Below, piece after piece: positions 43,358 to 52,726 of a DNA stretch of 64,000 nt. The translations under genes were made by a program, and so were the position numbers. This DNA is from Acidobacteriota bacterium (GTDB lineage: Bacteria > Acidobacteriota > Polarisedimenticolia > J045). Under the pieces are notes generated by a model that was not told where the DNA came from, did no database searches, and was given only the letters and a program-made list of their open reading frames with translations. Every line of letters begins with the position of its first letter. The first letter of the stretch is position 1. The stretch is taken from assembly GCA_017994815.1 (NCBI GenBank), contig JAGOJY010000013.1, positions 1-64,000 on the forward strand, read 5' to 3'.

Positions 43358-45130
43358 TCAGTGGCTCGCGAACCAGTCCACGAGACGCTGTTGGACGGCG
43401 GGCAACTGCAGCGCCCAGACGAGCAGCAGGCCGCCGAGGCCGATCAAGGCCGCGAGCTGCGCGCGCACCGCGGCCACCGCGCCGCATCGAGCCACGGCCG
43501 TCGTCGCCGCGCTGCGCGCGCGTTCCGCGGAGGCCGAGATCTCGTCGTCGCGGAGCAGGCTCTCGAGGTGCTGCGCGACCAGCTCGGCGGAGTCGTACCT
43601 GAGCCCGGGCTCCGCCATCAGGCGCCGCAACACCGCCAGCATGCCGTCGGGGATGTCGCCACGCTGGCCCGCTTTTTCCAGGGCCGCGGCCGGGTTCTCC
43701 GGCACGCCCGCGGCGAACATCACCTCGTAGAGGACGGCGCCGAGCGCGTACAGATCGGCTTCCGCCGAGCGCCCACCCTCGGGCGGCGCGTACCAGTTGC
43801 GCTTCCCGGCCTCGCCGACGTAGTGCTCGGGCAGGCCGAAGTCGGTCACCCGGATCGCGCCCGCGCGGTCGAACATGATGTTCGACGGCCGCACGTTCCC
43901 GTGCACGACGCCGTGCCGGGCGGCGTGCGCCAGCGCGCGCGCGACGTCGCGCCCGATGCGGGCAGCCTCCTGCCACGGGTGGGGCTGGACCAGGCGCTCG
44001 CGCAGGTCCCCGCCGGGCAGGTGCTCCATCACCATGATGAACGAGTCTTCGCGCTCGGCGACCGCGTACAGCCGGACGATGTGCGGGTGCTGGACGCGCA
44101 TCATGGTCCGCGCCGTGCGCAACGCCTCGGCGTTCTTGAGGTAACGCTTGACGACGATCTTGTCGCCGTGCGGTCCGCCGCGGCGCACGAGGTACACCGA
44201 CCGGCGGTCGTCCTGCCGGATGACGTCGAGCAGCTCGAAGCGGCCGTGCGAGGCGAACGCCGTCGCCGCCCCGCGTCGCACGCGGTCGTCGAGGTGCTGC
44301 CCCGCGAGCGCGTTGACCAGCGCCTCGCGGAACGCCCCGGCGTCCGCGTAGCGCGCCTCCGGATCGAACGACAGGCTTTTCTCGAGGATCGCCAGCAGCG
44401 CGTCGGGGATCTGCGCCGAGGCCGACAGCGCGGCATCGGGCTGCGGCAGCCGGCCGGTGACGATCCGGTGCAGGATCACGCCGAGCGAGTAGACGTCGGC
44501 CGCCGGGCCGACGCCGTCGAACGAGACGCGCTGCTCGGGCGCCATGAACGCCCGCGTGCCCAGCGCCGTCCGGCGCGGCTCGGAGTCGTCGCTCGGCTCT
44601 TCGACGGCGGCGGCGCGCACGGCCGCGATGCCGAAGTCCGACATCTTCACGTGACCGTTGCGGCCGACGAGGATGTTCGCCGGCTTCACGTCGCGGTGGA
44701 TGATGCGGTTGCGGTGCGCGTAGGCGAGGCCGCGGGCCGACTGCATCAGGATCGTCAGGGCGCGGTCCTGGCTGATGCCGCCGCGCGAGAGGATCTCCTG
44801 CAGCGTCTCGCCTTCCACGTACTCCATGACGATGTACGGGCCGTGCGAGCACGTGCCGCGGTCGATGACCTGGACCACGTTGGGATGGCTCAGCCGCGCG
44901 AGCACCCGCGCTTCCTGGTCGAACAGGTCGACCATCTGCCGGTGCGCGAGGTGCTCGTGGCGCAGGATCTTGACCGCGACGCGGCGCGCGAGGCTGACCT
45001 GCTCCGCCTCCCAGACTTCCGCGAACCCGCCGCGCGCGAGGAGCCGGATCAGGGACAGCCCCTGGACGCTCGGCACACCCTCGGCGCGGACCTCCTTTGG
45101 GCGGTCAACCAGCGTGGGGGGACCGGGCAT
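43358..45130 (-). CDS. membrane Ser/Thr kinase with kinase and pseudokinase domains
   Basis: 590 residues. The first domain (about 23-285) is a complete Hanks-type kinase: loop LLARGGFAEVWEAE, VAVKIL, HRDVKPANIL with Asp147, DFG, and GTRAFMAPEQ. The second (about 300-510) keeps the fold (IVVKRYLK, VTDFGLPEHYV, WYAPPEG) but its catalytic loop is HGNVRPSN, with Asn412 for Asp and Arg for Lys. The glycine loop (IRQDDRRSVYL) is also lost, so it is a pseudokinase. One membrane segment lies near the C-terminus (LIGLGGLLLVWALQL). CGGAGGCCC precedes the ATG. Divergent from the cytochrome gene. Likely role: regulated phosphorylation at the membrane. Confidence 0.93.
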   Translation of the reverse strand: MPGPPTLVDRPKEVRAEGVPSVQGLSLIRLLARGGFAEVWEAEQVSLARRVAVKILRHEHLAHRQMVDLFDQEARVLARLSHPNVVQVIDRGTCSHGPYIVMEYVEGETLQEILSRGGISQDRALTILMQSARGLAYAHRNRIIHRDVKPANILVGRNGHVKMSDFGIAAVRAAAVEEPSDDSEPRRTALGTRAFMAPEQRVSFDGVGPAADVYSLGVILHRIVTGRLPQPDAALSASAQIPDALLAILEKSLSFDPEARYADAGAFREALVNALAGQHLDDRVRRGAATAFASHGRFELLDVIRQDDRRSVYLVRRGGPHGDKIVVKRYLKNAEALRTARTMMRVQHPHIVRLYAVAEREDSFIMVMEHLPGGDLRERLVQPHPWQEAARIGRDVARALAHAARHGVVHGNVRPSNIMFDRAGAIRVTDFGLPEHYVGEAGKRNWYAPPEGGRSAEADLYALGAVLYEVMFAAGVPENPAAALEKAGQRGDIPDGMLAVLRRLMAEPGLRYDSAELVAQHLESLLRDDEISASAERARSAATTAVARCGAVAAVRAQLAALIGLGGLLLVWALQLPAVQQRLVDWFASH

Positions 45131-45266
45131 CAGGGCCTCCGCAGCCGGCTCATCGGCCCGGTGGCCGGGAACTGAACACCCGGCCGGGAAGTCGGGCGGC
45201 ATCCGCGACAACCGTTCGCGCGCGGCAGTTAGCTCGAAACGACCCCCGCGCCCCGCCGCGCTTCCG

Positions 45267-45272
45267 TATGAT
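45267..45272 (+). promoter_or_regulatory. -10 box for the cytochrome gene
   Basis: TATGAT followed by CCGC, 25 nt before the ATG; CACGGAGGAC is the SD. No clear -35. Confidence 0.45.
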
Positions 45273-45297
45273 CCGCAGGACACGGAGGACTCGCCCG

Positions 45298-46710
45298 ATG
45301 CGCGACACGATCGGCCGCATCAGCCGCAACCCGATCAGCCTGGCCGGGGCGGCCCTGACGACGGCCAGCGCCCTTCTGATCCTGATGCTGTTCGCGATCG
45401 AACTGATCGGCTTCACCGGCGGACCGTACCTGGGGATCCTGGCGTTCCTGATCCTGCCGGCCTTCTTCGTGCTCGGCCTCCTCTTGATCCCGGTCGGACT
45501 GTGGCGCCAGCGCCGCCGCGATGCGCAGGCGGCGCGCGAGGGCCACCCGCCGGCCGCGTTCCCCGTGATCGACCTGAACCGGTCCGGCACGCGGCGCAAC
45601 TTCCTCCTGTTCGTGGCGGCGACGGTGATCAACGTCGTGATCCTCGGCATGGCGATGTACAAGGGCGTCGAGGTGATGGACTCGACGGAGTTCTGCGGCG
45701 AGACCTGCCACTCGGTGATGGCCCCGGAGTTCACGACGTACCAGCGCTCGCCCCACGCCCACGTCGAGTGCGTCGCCTGCCACATCGGCCCCGGCGCGAA
45801 CTGGTTCGTCAAGTCGAAGCTCTCCGGGACGTGGCAGGTGGTCTCGGTCAACCTGAACCTCTACCCGCGCCCGATCCCGGCGCCGATCGAGAACCTGCGC
45901 CCGGCGCGCGAGACGTGCGAACAGTGCCACTGGCCGAGCAAGTTCGTCGGCGACCGGTTGAAGGTGATCACGCATTACGCCGACGACGAGGCCAACACGG
46001 AGCAGAAGACCGTGCTGCTCCTGCGCGTGGGCGGGATCCAGGGGCGCGAGTCGCGCGGCATCCACTGGCACGTCGACCCGAAGATCAAGATCCGCTACCG
46101 CGCCGACGCCACCCGGCAGACGATCTACGAGGTGGAGCTCACCGCGGCGGATGGCAGCAAGCGCGTCTACGCCAAGCCGGGGCAGCGGGTGCCCGCCGAG
46201 GCCGGCGAATGGCGCACGATGGACTGCATCGACTGCCACAACCGGCCGACGCACATCTACCGCCTGGCCAAGCCGGAGCTGGACCAGTCGATCGTCGAGG
46301 GGCGCGTGGACCGCTCGCTGCCGTTCATCGTCCGCGAGGGGCTCGCGGCGCTGCAGAAGGACTACGCCAGCCACGAGCAGGCGGCGGAGCAGATCACCGC
46401 GCAGCTGCGCGGGTTCTACCAGCACAACTACCCGCAGCTCCTGGCGGGGGACAAGCGCGCCGCCCTCGACTCTTCGATCGCGCAGATCGTGCAGATCTAC
46501 CGCACGAACGTGTTCCCGTCGATGAACATCAAGTGGGGCACCTACCCCAACCACATCGGACACGAGCAGAGCCCGGGCTGCTTCCGCTGCCACGACGACG
46601 AGCACCAGTCCGCGGACGGCAAGTCGATCTCGCAGGATTGCTTCACCTGCCACTCGCTCCTGGCGCAGGAAGAGGAGAACCCCGAGATCCTCCAGCAGCT
46701 CAACCCGTGA
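45298..46710 (+). CDS. NapC/NirT-type multihaem cytochrome c
   Basis: 470 residues. Two or three N-terminal membrane segments (about 15-65 and 100-120) precede a periplasmic haem domain. Five canonical CXXCH motifs start at Cys158, 207, 310, 428 and 448. The first site, at Cys133, is CGETCH, with three residues between the cysteines; the following SVMAPE offers a Met ligand as in the NrfH/NapC group. HVECVACHIGPGANWFVKSK matches that family's second haem region. Expected to pass electrons from menaquinol to a periplasmic reductase, but none is encoded here. Followed 25 nt later by pyruvate kinase. Confidence 0.9.
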   Translation: MRDTIGRISRNPISLAGAALTTASALLILMLFAIELIGFTGGPYLGILAFLILPAFFVLGLLLIPVGLWRQRRRDAQAAREGHPPAAFPVIDLNRSGTRRNFLLFVAATVINVVILGMAMYKGVEVMDSTEFCGETCHSVMAPEFTTYQRSPHAHVECVACHIGPGANWFVKSKLSGTWQVVSVNLNLYPRPIPAPIENLRPARETCEQCHWPSKFVGDRLKVITHYADDEANTEQKTVLLLRVGGIQGRESRGIHWHVDPKIKIRYRADATRQTIYEVELTAADGSKRVYAKPGQRVPAEAGEWRTMDCIDCHNRPTHIYRLAKPELDQSIVEGRVDRSLPFIVREGLAALQKDYASHEQAAEQITAQLRGFYQHNYPQLLAGDKRAALDSSIAQIVQIYRTNVFPSMNIKWGTYPNHIGHEQSPGCFRCHDDEHQSADGKSISQDCFTCHSLLAQEEENPEILQQLNP

Positions 46711-46735
46711 GCGGCCGGCTGCCGAGGTGAAGCCC

Positions 46736-48157
46736 ATGAAGAACCCGCGCCTGACCCGGATCATCGCCACGCTCGGCCCGGGCTCGGCCAATCGGCGGAC
46801 GCTGCGCCGGCTCGTTGCCGCCGGCATGGACGCCGCGCGCCTGAACATGAGCCACGGCACGCACGCCGACCACCGGCGGATGGCGCGGCTCGTGCGGCAG
46901 GCGGCGCACGCGGCGGGCCGGCCGATCGGCCTGATGGTCGATTTGCAGGGGCCGAAGCTCCGGCTCGGCGATTTCGCGGGGCCGCTGCGGCTGCGCCACG
47001 GCATGACGCTGACGCTGACCACGCGCGCGGCCGAGGCGGACCCGGCCGCGGGGGTGATCCCGGTGGCCTATGCCGACCTGCCGGTCGAGGCCGCGCCGGG
47101 CCACGAGCTGCTGCTGATGGACGGGCTCGTGCGCCTCGAGGTGCAGCGCATCGCGCGCGGGCGCGTGATCTGCCGCGTGGTCGAGGGCGAAGAGCTGACC
47201 GCGCGCGCCGGGCTGTTCCTGCCGCAGGCCAAGGCGGTGCGCCTGGCGCTCTCGGCCAAGGATCGCCGCGACCTGGCGCTGGCGGTCGAGCTGCAGGCCG
47301 ACTTCCTCGCGCTGTCGTTCGTGCGTCGCGCGCAGGACCTCGTGCAGGCGCGCCGCCTGCTCCGGCGCCTCGGCGGCGACCAGCTCCTCGTGGCCAAGAT
47401 CGAGACGCGCCAGGCGCTCGAAAACCTCGACGAGATCCTGCTCGTCTCGGACGCGGTGCTCGTGGCGCGCGGCGATCTCGGCGTGGCCCTGTCGCCGGAA
47501 CAGGTGCCCGTCGAGCAGAAGCGGATCCTGAACGCGTGCTGGACCGTCGGGCTGCCGTCGATCATCGCGACCCAGATGCTGGAGTCGATGCGCCACTCCT
47601 CGCGGCCGACGCGCGCGGAGGCCTCCGACGTCGCCAACGCCGTCCTCGACGGCGCGTGGGCCGTGATGCTGACCGCCGAGACAGCGGTGGGAGAGTACCC
47701 GGTCGAGTCGGTCGCGATGATGGACCGCATCGTGCGCTCGGCGGAGCCGATGCTGTTCCGCCAGCCGCGGCGGCCGCACTCGCCCGCGGGGCTGCGCGTG
47801 GCGGAGGCGCTGGCGGAGGCGGCCGTGACGATGGCGATCGACGCGAATGCGCGCGTGGTCGTCGCGCTGACGCGCAGCGGGGCGACCGCGCGCCAGCTCG
47901 CGCGCTACCCCCTGCGCACGCCGACGTTGGCCTACACGCCGAACCCGCGCACGCTCACCCGGCTGACGCTGATGCGCGGCGCGGTGCCGCGCCGGCTGCG
48001 CGAGCAGCCGTCCCTGGACTGCGCGATCCGCCGCATCGAGGCCGACCTGCGGCGCCGCAAGGAGATCGCGCGGGGCGACCTGATCGTCGTCCTCGGCGGC
48101 TCGCCCGAGGAGCCCTTGGGCACGGTCAGCCGCCTGGCGCTGCACCGGGTTCGCTAG
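46736..48157 (+). CDS. pyk: pyruvate kinase
   Basis: 473 residues; makes pyruvate and ATP from phosphoenolpyruvate. RIIATLGPGS, MDAARLNMSHG, LMVDLQGPKLRLG, LVAKIETRQALENLDEI, VLVARGDLG and the signature ATQMLESMRHSSRPTRAEASDVANAVLDG are all conserved. The C-terminal allosteric domain is complete but ends IVVLGGSP. The ATG at 46736 follows GAGGTGA; a GTG 9 nt earlier is possible. It is 25 nt downstream of the cytochrome gene and may be cotranscribed with it, an unusual pairing. Confidence 0.97.
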   Translation: MKNPRLTRIIATLGPGSANRRTLRRLVAAGMDAARLNMSHGTHADHRRMARLVRQAAHAAGRPIGLMVDLQGPKLRLGDFAGPLRLRHGMTLTLTTRAAEADPAAGVIPVAYADLPVEAAPGHELLLMDGLVRLEVQRIARGRVICRVVEGEELTARAGLFLPQAKAVRLALSAKDRRDLALAVELQADFLALSFVRRAQDLVQARRLLRRLGGDQLLVAKIETRQALENLDEILLVSDAVLVARGDLGVALSPEQVPVEQKRILNACWTVGLPSIIATQMLESMRHSSRPTRAEASDVANAVLDGAWAVMLTAETAVGEYPVESVAMMDRIVRSAEPMLFRQPRRPHSPAGLRVAEALAEAAVTMAIDANARVVVALTRSGATARQLARYPLRTPTLAYTPNPRTLTRLTLMRGAVPRRLREQPSLDCAIRRIEADLRRRKEIARGDLIVVLGGSPEEPLGTVSRLALHRVR

Positions 48158-48295
48158 CCGATCGCCCGCGCGGTGCCGGCTCCGCACGACCGCGGCGGGC
48201 GCGTCTGGTGCGCACCCCGGCATCGACGTATGACCTTGCCCGGACAACTCCGGTGGGTCGCGCAGGGGGAAGCCGGCGCGCCCCGCAGCCATGGG

Positions 48296-48351
48296 CCGGG
48301 GGACCGGGGACTCCAGCAAGGCCGAGTCTGGAGAAGTCCCCGGCCCCCCGG
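48296..48351. terminator. large GC-rich inverted repeat between convergent genes
   Basis: CCGGGGGACCGGGGACTCCAG (48296-48316) pairs with 48328-48351 with one mismatch and a 2-nt bulge, in the 203-nt gap between pyk and the sensor kinase stop. It could terminate both transcripts, although no T-tract is present. Confidence 0.5.
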
Positions 48352-48360
48352 ACCCCGCGG

Positions 48361-49638
48361 CTAGCGCGGCAACTCGGCGACGATCCGCAGCCCGCCGTCC
48401 GCGGGCAGTTCCGCCCAGACCGACCCGCCGTGCCCCGAGGCGACGCGGCGGCACAGCGCGAGCCCCGCCGTGCGCGGCTCGGCGGCGCCGGGCGGGAGCG
48501 GGTCGAACACGCTCTCCAGCCGGTCCGGCGCCAGCCCCGGTCCCCAGTCCCGCACCGACAGGCGCACCAGCCCGTCCCCGGCGGCGAGCGACACGCGCAC
48601 GCCGCGCGGCGAGTTCCCGTGGCGCGCGGCGTTGTCCAGCAGTTCCGCGACCAGCCGGCCGAACGCCCCGGCATCGACGCTGGCCGGGACCGCGCGCAGC
48701 GGCAGGTCGGCCTCGACCGGGACGTCGGAGCCGGCGCCGGAAGCGAACGCCACGAGCGCGTCGCGCACGAGCTGCGCCACGTCCGCCGGCCGGCACGCGA
48801 GCGGCGTCTCGTCGGCCAGCGCGATCTCGCGGCGGTTGCGCTCGGCGAGCCGCGAGAGATCGCGCGCGATCAGCACGCTGGCGATCGGCGCGCCGTGCGC
48901 CGCGCGCGCGCGCACGAAGCGCAGGAGCAGCATCCGCGCCGGTCCGCCGCCGAAGCTGACCCGCGCGGTCTGCACCGACTCGCCGCGACCCGAGGCGACG
49001 AACGCCAGCCACGCCCCGCGCACGGCGGTCGGGATCTCCATCTCGCGCACCGAGCGCCCGTGGGCGGCCGCGGGCAGCCCGAACAGCTCGCAGGCCGCGT
49101 CGTTGCACAGCACCACGCGGTCCGCGTCGTCGGCGACGAGCAGGCCGTCCTCGAGCGACTGCGCGGTGGCGCGCAGGATCTCGTGCTCGCGCCGCGCGGC
49201 CTCGGCGTTGAGCAGCAGTTCCGCCTGCAGCTGCTGGCGCTCCGTGAGGTCGATCAGCGTGACGAGGCGCCCGCCGGGCAGGACCGAGTCCGAGACCGCC
49301 TGGACGCGCACTTGGCACAGGAACGACAGGCCGTCGCGGCTGAACGCCGTCAGCTCGAGCGAGCCGCTGCCTTGCCGGATCAGCTCCAGCACCTGCAGCC
49401 CCTCGGCTTCCATCGCGTAGGGGCCGGCCACCACGCTCGCGCTCTCGCCGCGCAGCGTTGACCGGCCGAGCCGCAGGTGCTCCTGCAGCCAGCGGTTGCT
49501 CCACTCGATCCGGCCGCTGGCGTCGGTCAGCGCCAGGCCCAGCGGCACCGAGTCGACCGCCTGCGAGCGCTGCAGCTCCTCGCGAATGCCGACCGACGCG
49601 GATTCGCGGCCGGTGCCGACCTTCTCTCCCAGACGCAT
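48361..49638 (-). CDS. PAS sensor kinase lacking a visible phosphoacceptor helix
   Basis: 425 residues, soluble. Two PAS domains are seen (about 18-140 and 160-285), the first with [13 protein letters not shown] and the second with [22 protein letters not shown]. The ATPase domain has LLDNAARHG (N-box), [12 protein letters not shown] (G1) and [14 protein letters not shown] (G2). Between them the segment [23 protein letters not shown] is only about 40 residues and shows no H-E/N-x-R-N-P box, so the usual dimerisation/phosphoacceptor helix pair seems deleted. The ATG follows CGGAGCGG. It is divergent from the NtrC-type regulator gene, 261 nt apart, and is the natural partner. Confidence 0.85.
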   Translation of the reverse strand: MRLGEKVGTGRESASVGIREELQRSQAVDSVPLGLALTDASGRIEWSNRWLQEHLRLGRSTLRGESASVVAGPYAMEAEGLQVLELIRQGSGSLELTAFSRDGLSFLCQVRVQAVSDSVLPGGRLVTLIDLTERQQLQAELLLNAEAARREHEILRATAQSLEDGLLVADDADRVVLCNDAACELFGLPAAAHGRSVREMEIPTAVRGAWLAFVASGRGESVQTARVSFGGGPARMLLLRFVRARAAHGAPIASVLIARDLSRLAERNRREIALADETPLACRPADVAQLVRDALVAFASGAGSDVPVEADLPLRAVPASVDAGAFGRLVAELLDNAARHGNSPRGVRVSLAAGDGLVRLSVRDWGPGLAPDRLESVFDPLPPGAAEPRTAGLALCRRVASGHGGSVWAELPADGGLRIVAELPR

Positions 49639-49899
49639 TTCCGCTCCGCGGCCGCTCCCCGGGCGGGAGCGCCCCTCGCGCGGGCAGGTTGCAAAGCCCG
49701 TACCCACGAGGAACCTCGGTCCCGCGGCAGCCGGCGGGCAAGGGCCGCGCAATCCGAACTTGCCGAGCGGCACGCCCGGGCCTGCGGACGGGAGGGGTGC
49801 CCCGGAACGGGCCGCCCGGGCGTTTCAAGCTGGCACACCGGGCCCGGGCACCCATATTCGATCCTGAGAGGAACAGGGCGAAACAACGGGGAGCTGGCC

Positions 49900-51315
<1,416 letters not shown>

Positions 51316-51390
51316 GCCGGCCGGTTCACCAGGGAACCAGGACCGCGCCGGTCCGGCGAGCCCGCCCGGTGCCAGGAACCACCTCTCGCG

Positions 51391-51396
51391 TATGAT
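51391..51396 (+). promoter_or_regulatory. -10 box 7 nt before the alanine racemase start
   Basis: TATGAT-CGAGCCC-ATG. No SD, so a leaderless transcript is likely. An in-frame ATG lies inside the -10 box itself and is rejected. Confidence 0.5.
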
Positions 51397-51403
51397 CGAG
51401 CCC

Positions 51404-52615
51404 ATGTCCGCTCCTCCTGCACGCGCCGGCGCGGGTGCCGCGCGCAGCGCCGCCCGGCCCCACGGATTGCCGGCCGGGACCGTCAGCTGGCTCGAGATCG
51501 ACCTCGGCGCCGTGCGCGACAACGTGCGCGCCTTCGCCGCGCGACTGGCGCCGCCATCGCGGCTGGTGGCGGTCGTCAAGTCGGACGCCTACGGCCACGG
51601 CATGGCGCTCGTGGCGCCGGCAGCGCTGGAGGCTGGCGCGGCGTGGCTCGCCGCCGGCGGTCTCGTCGAGGGCATCGCGCTGCGCCAGCTCGTCGGCCCG
51701 GCCGTGCCGATCCTGCTGCTCAACCACGTGCCGGCGGCCGACGCGGGCGCCGCGGTGGAGCACGACCTGCGCCTGACGCTGTACGACGCCGACGCGCTGC
51801 CGGCTCTCTCGCGCGCCGCGTTGCGCCTCGGCCGCACGGCGCGCGTGCACGTCAAGATCGAGACCGGCACGAACCGCCAGGGGCTGCCGGTCTCGCGGGC
51901 GCTCGACCTCGCGCGCCTGGCCGGCGCGATCCCCGGCCTCGAGCTGGAGGGGATCTCGACCCACTTCGCGGACATCGAGGACACGACGGACCACGCCTAC
52001 GCCGAGCGCCAGCTCGCGGCGTTCGCCGCCGCCGTGGCCCGCTTCCGCGACGAAGGGATCGAGCCGCCGCTCGTCCACGCGGCCTGCTCCGCGGCCACGA
52101 TCCTGTTCCCGGAGACGCATTTCCAGCTCGCGCGCGCCGGGATCGGCATCTATGGCCTGTGGCCCTCGCGCGAGACGCTGGTCTCCGCGCGCGAGCGCGG
52201 CATCTCCGCGTTCCGCCTGCGGGCCGCGATGACCTGGAAGTGCCTCGTCGCGCAGGTCAAGGACGTCGCGGCCGGTTCTTTCGTCGGCTACGGCCGCACC
52301 TGGCGCGCGACGCGCCCCTCGCGCATCGCCGTCCTGCCGGTCGGCTACTACGAGGGCTACGCGCGCGCGCTGTCGGGCCGCGCGCACGTCCTCTTGCACG
52401 GGCAGCGCGCGCCGGTCGTCGGCCGGATCTGCATGAACATGTGCATGGTCGACGTCACCGACATCGCGCAGGCGCAGGCCGGCGACGTCGCGGTGCTCCT
52501 GGGCGGCGACGGCGAGGAGGCGATCCGCGCCGAGGACCTCGCCACCTGGGCCAGCACCATCCACTACGAGATCGTCTCCCGCATCCACCCGTCCCTGCCG
52601 CGGATCGCGGTCTGA
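51404..52615 (+). CDS. alr: alanine racemase
   Basis: 403 residues; PLP enzyme making D-alanine for peptidoglycan. PLP-lysine Lys59 is in VAVVKSDAYGHG. The catalytic-Tyr region is FVGYGRTW, followed by AVLPVGYYEGYARALS and VGRICMNMCMVDVTDI. A ~20-residue Ala/Arg-rich N-terminal extension precedes the barrel. The ATG at 51404 lies 7 nt after TATGAT with no SD. It stands between the NtrC-type regulator and the metalloprotease with no obvious operon link. Confidence 0.96.
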   Translation: MSAPPARAGAGAARSAARPHGLPAGTVSWLEIDLGAVRDNVRAFAARLAPPSRLVAVVKSDAYGHGMALVAPAALEAGAAWLAAGGLVEGIALRQLVGPAVPILLLNHVPAADAGAAVEHDLRLTLYDADALPALSRAALRLGRTARVHVKIETGTNRQGLPVSRALDLARLAGAIPGLELEGISTHFADIEDTTDHAYAERQLAAFAAAVARFRDEGIEPPLVHAACSAATILFPETHFQLARAGIGIYGLWPSRETLVSARERGISAFRLRAAMTWKCLVAQVKDVAAGSFVGYGRTWRATRPSRIAVLPVGYYEGYARALSGRAHVLLHGQRAPVVGRICMNMCMVDVTDIAQAQAGDVAVLLGGDGEEAIRAEDLATWASTIHYEIVSRIHPSLPRIAV

Positions 52616-52656
52616 GGGCCGGATCAACCTTACCAATATCAATTTCCTTGTTTCTC

Positions 52657-52686
52657 TTGCGTTACCTTCGCTCCGGCCCGTATAAA
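52657..52686 (+). promoter_or_regulatory. promoter for the M36-like protease gene
   Basis: TTGCGT, an 18-nt spacer, then TATAAA, in a locally AT-rich stretch (52625-52690). The ATG is 40 nt downstream with GGCGGAGGACGG as SD. Confidence 0.6.
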
Positions 52687-52726
52687 CTACGCGCCGCCCA
52701 GGCTCCCTTCCGGCGGCGGAGGACGG

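Noticed and set aside
46700-49855. A minus-strand open frame of over 1000 codons across pyk and the sensor kinase.
   Set aside because: It crosses two clear genes in another frame and has no recognisable domain.
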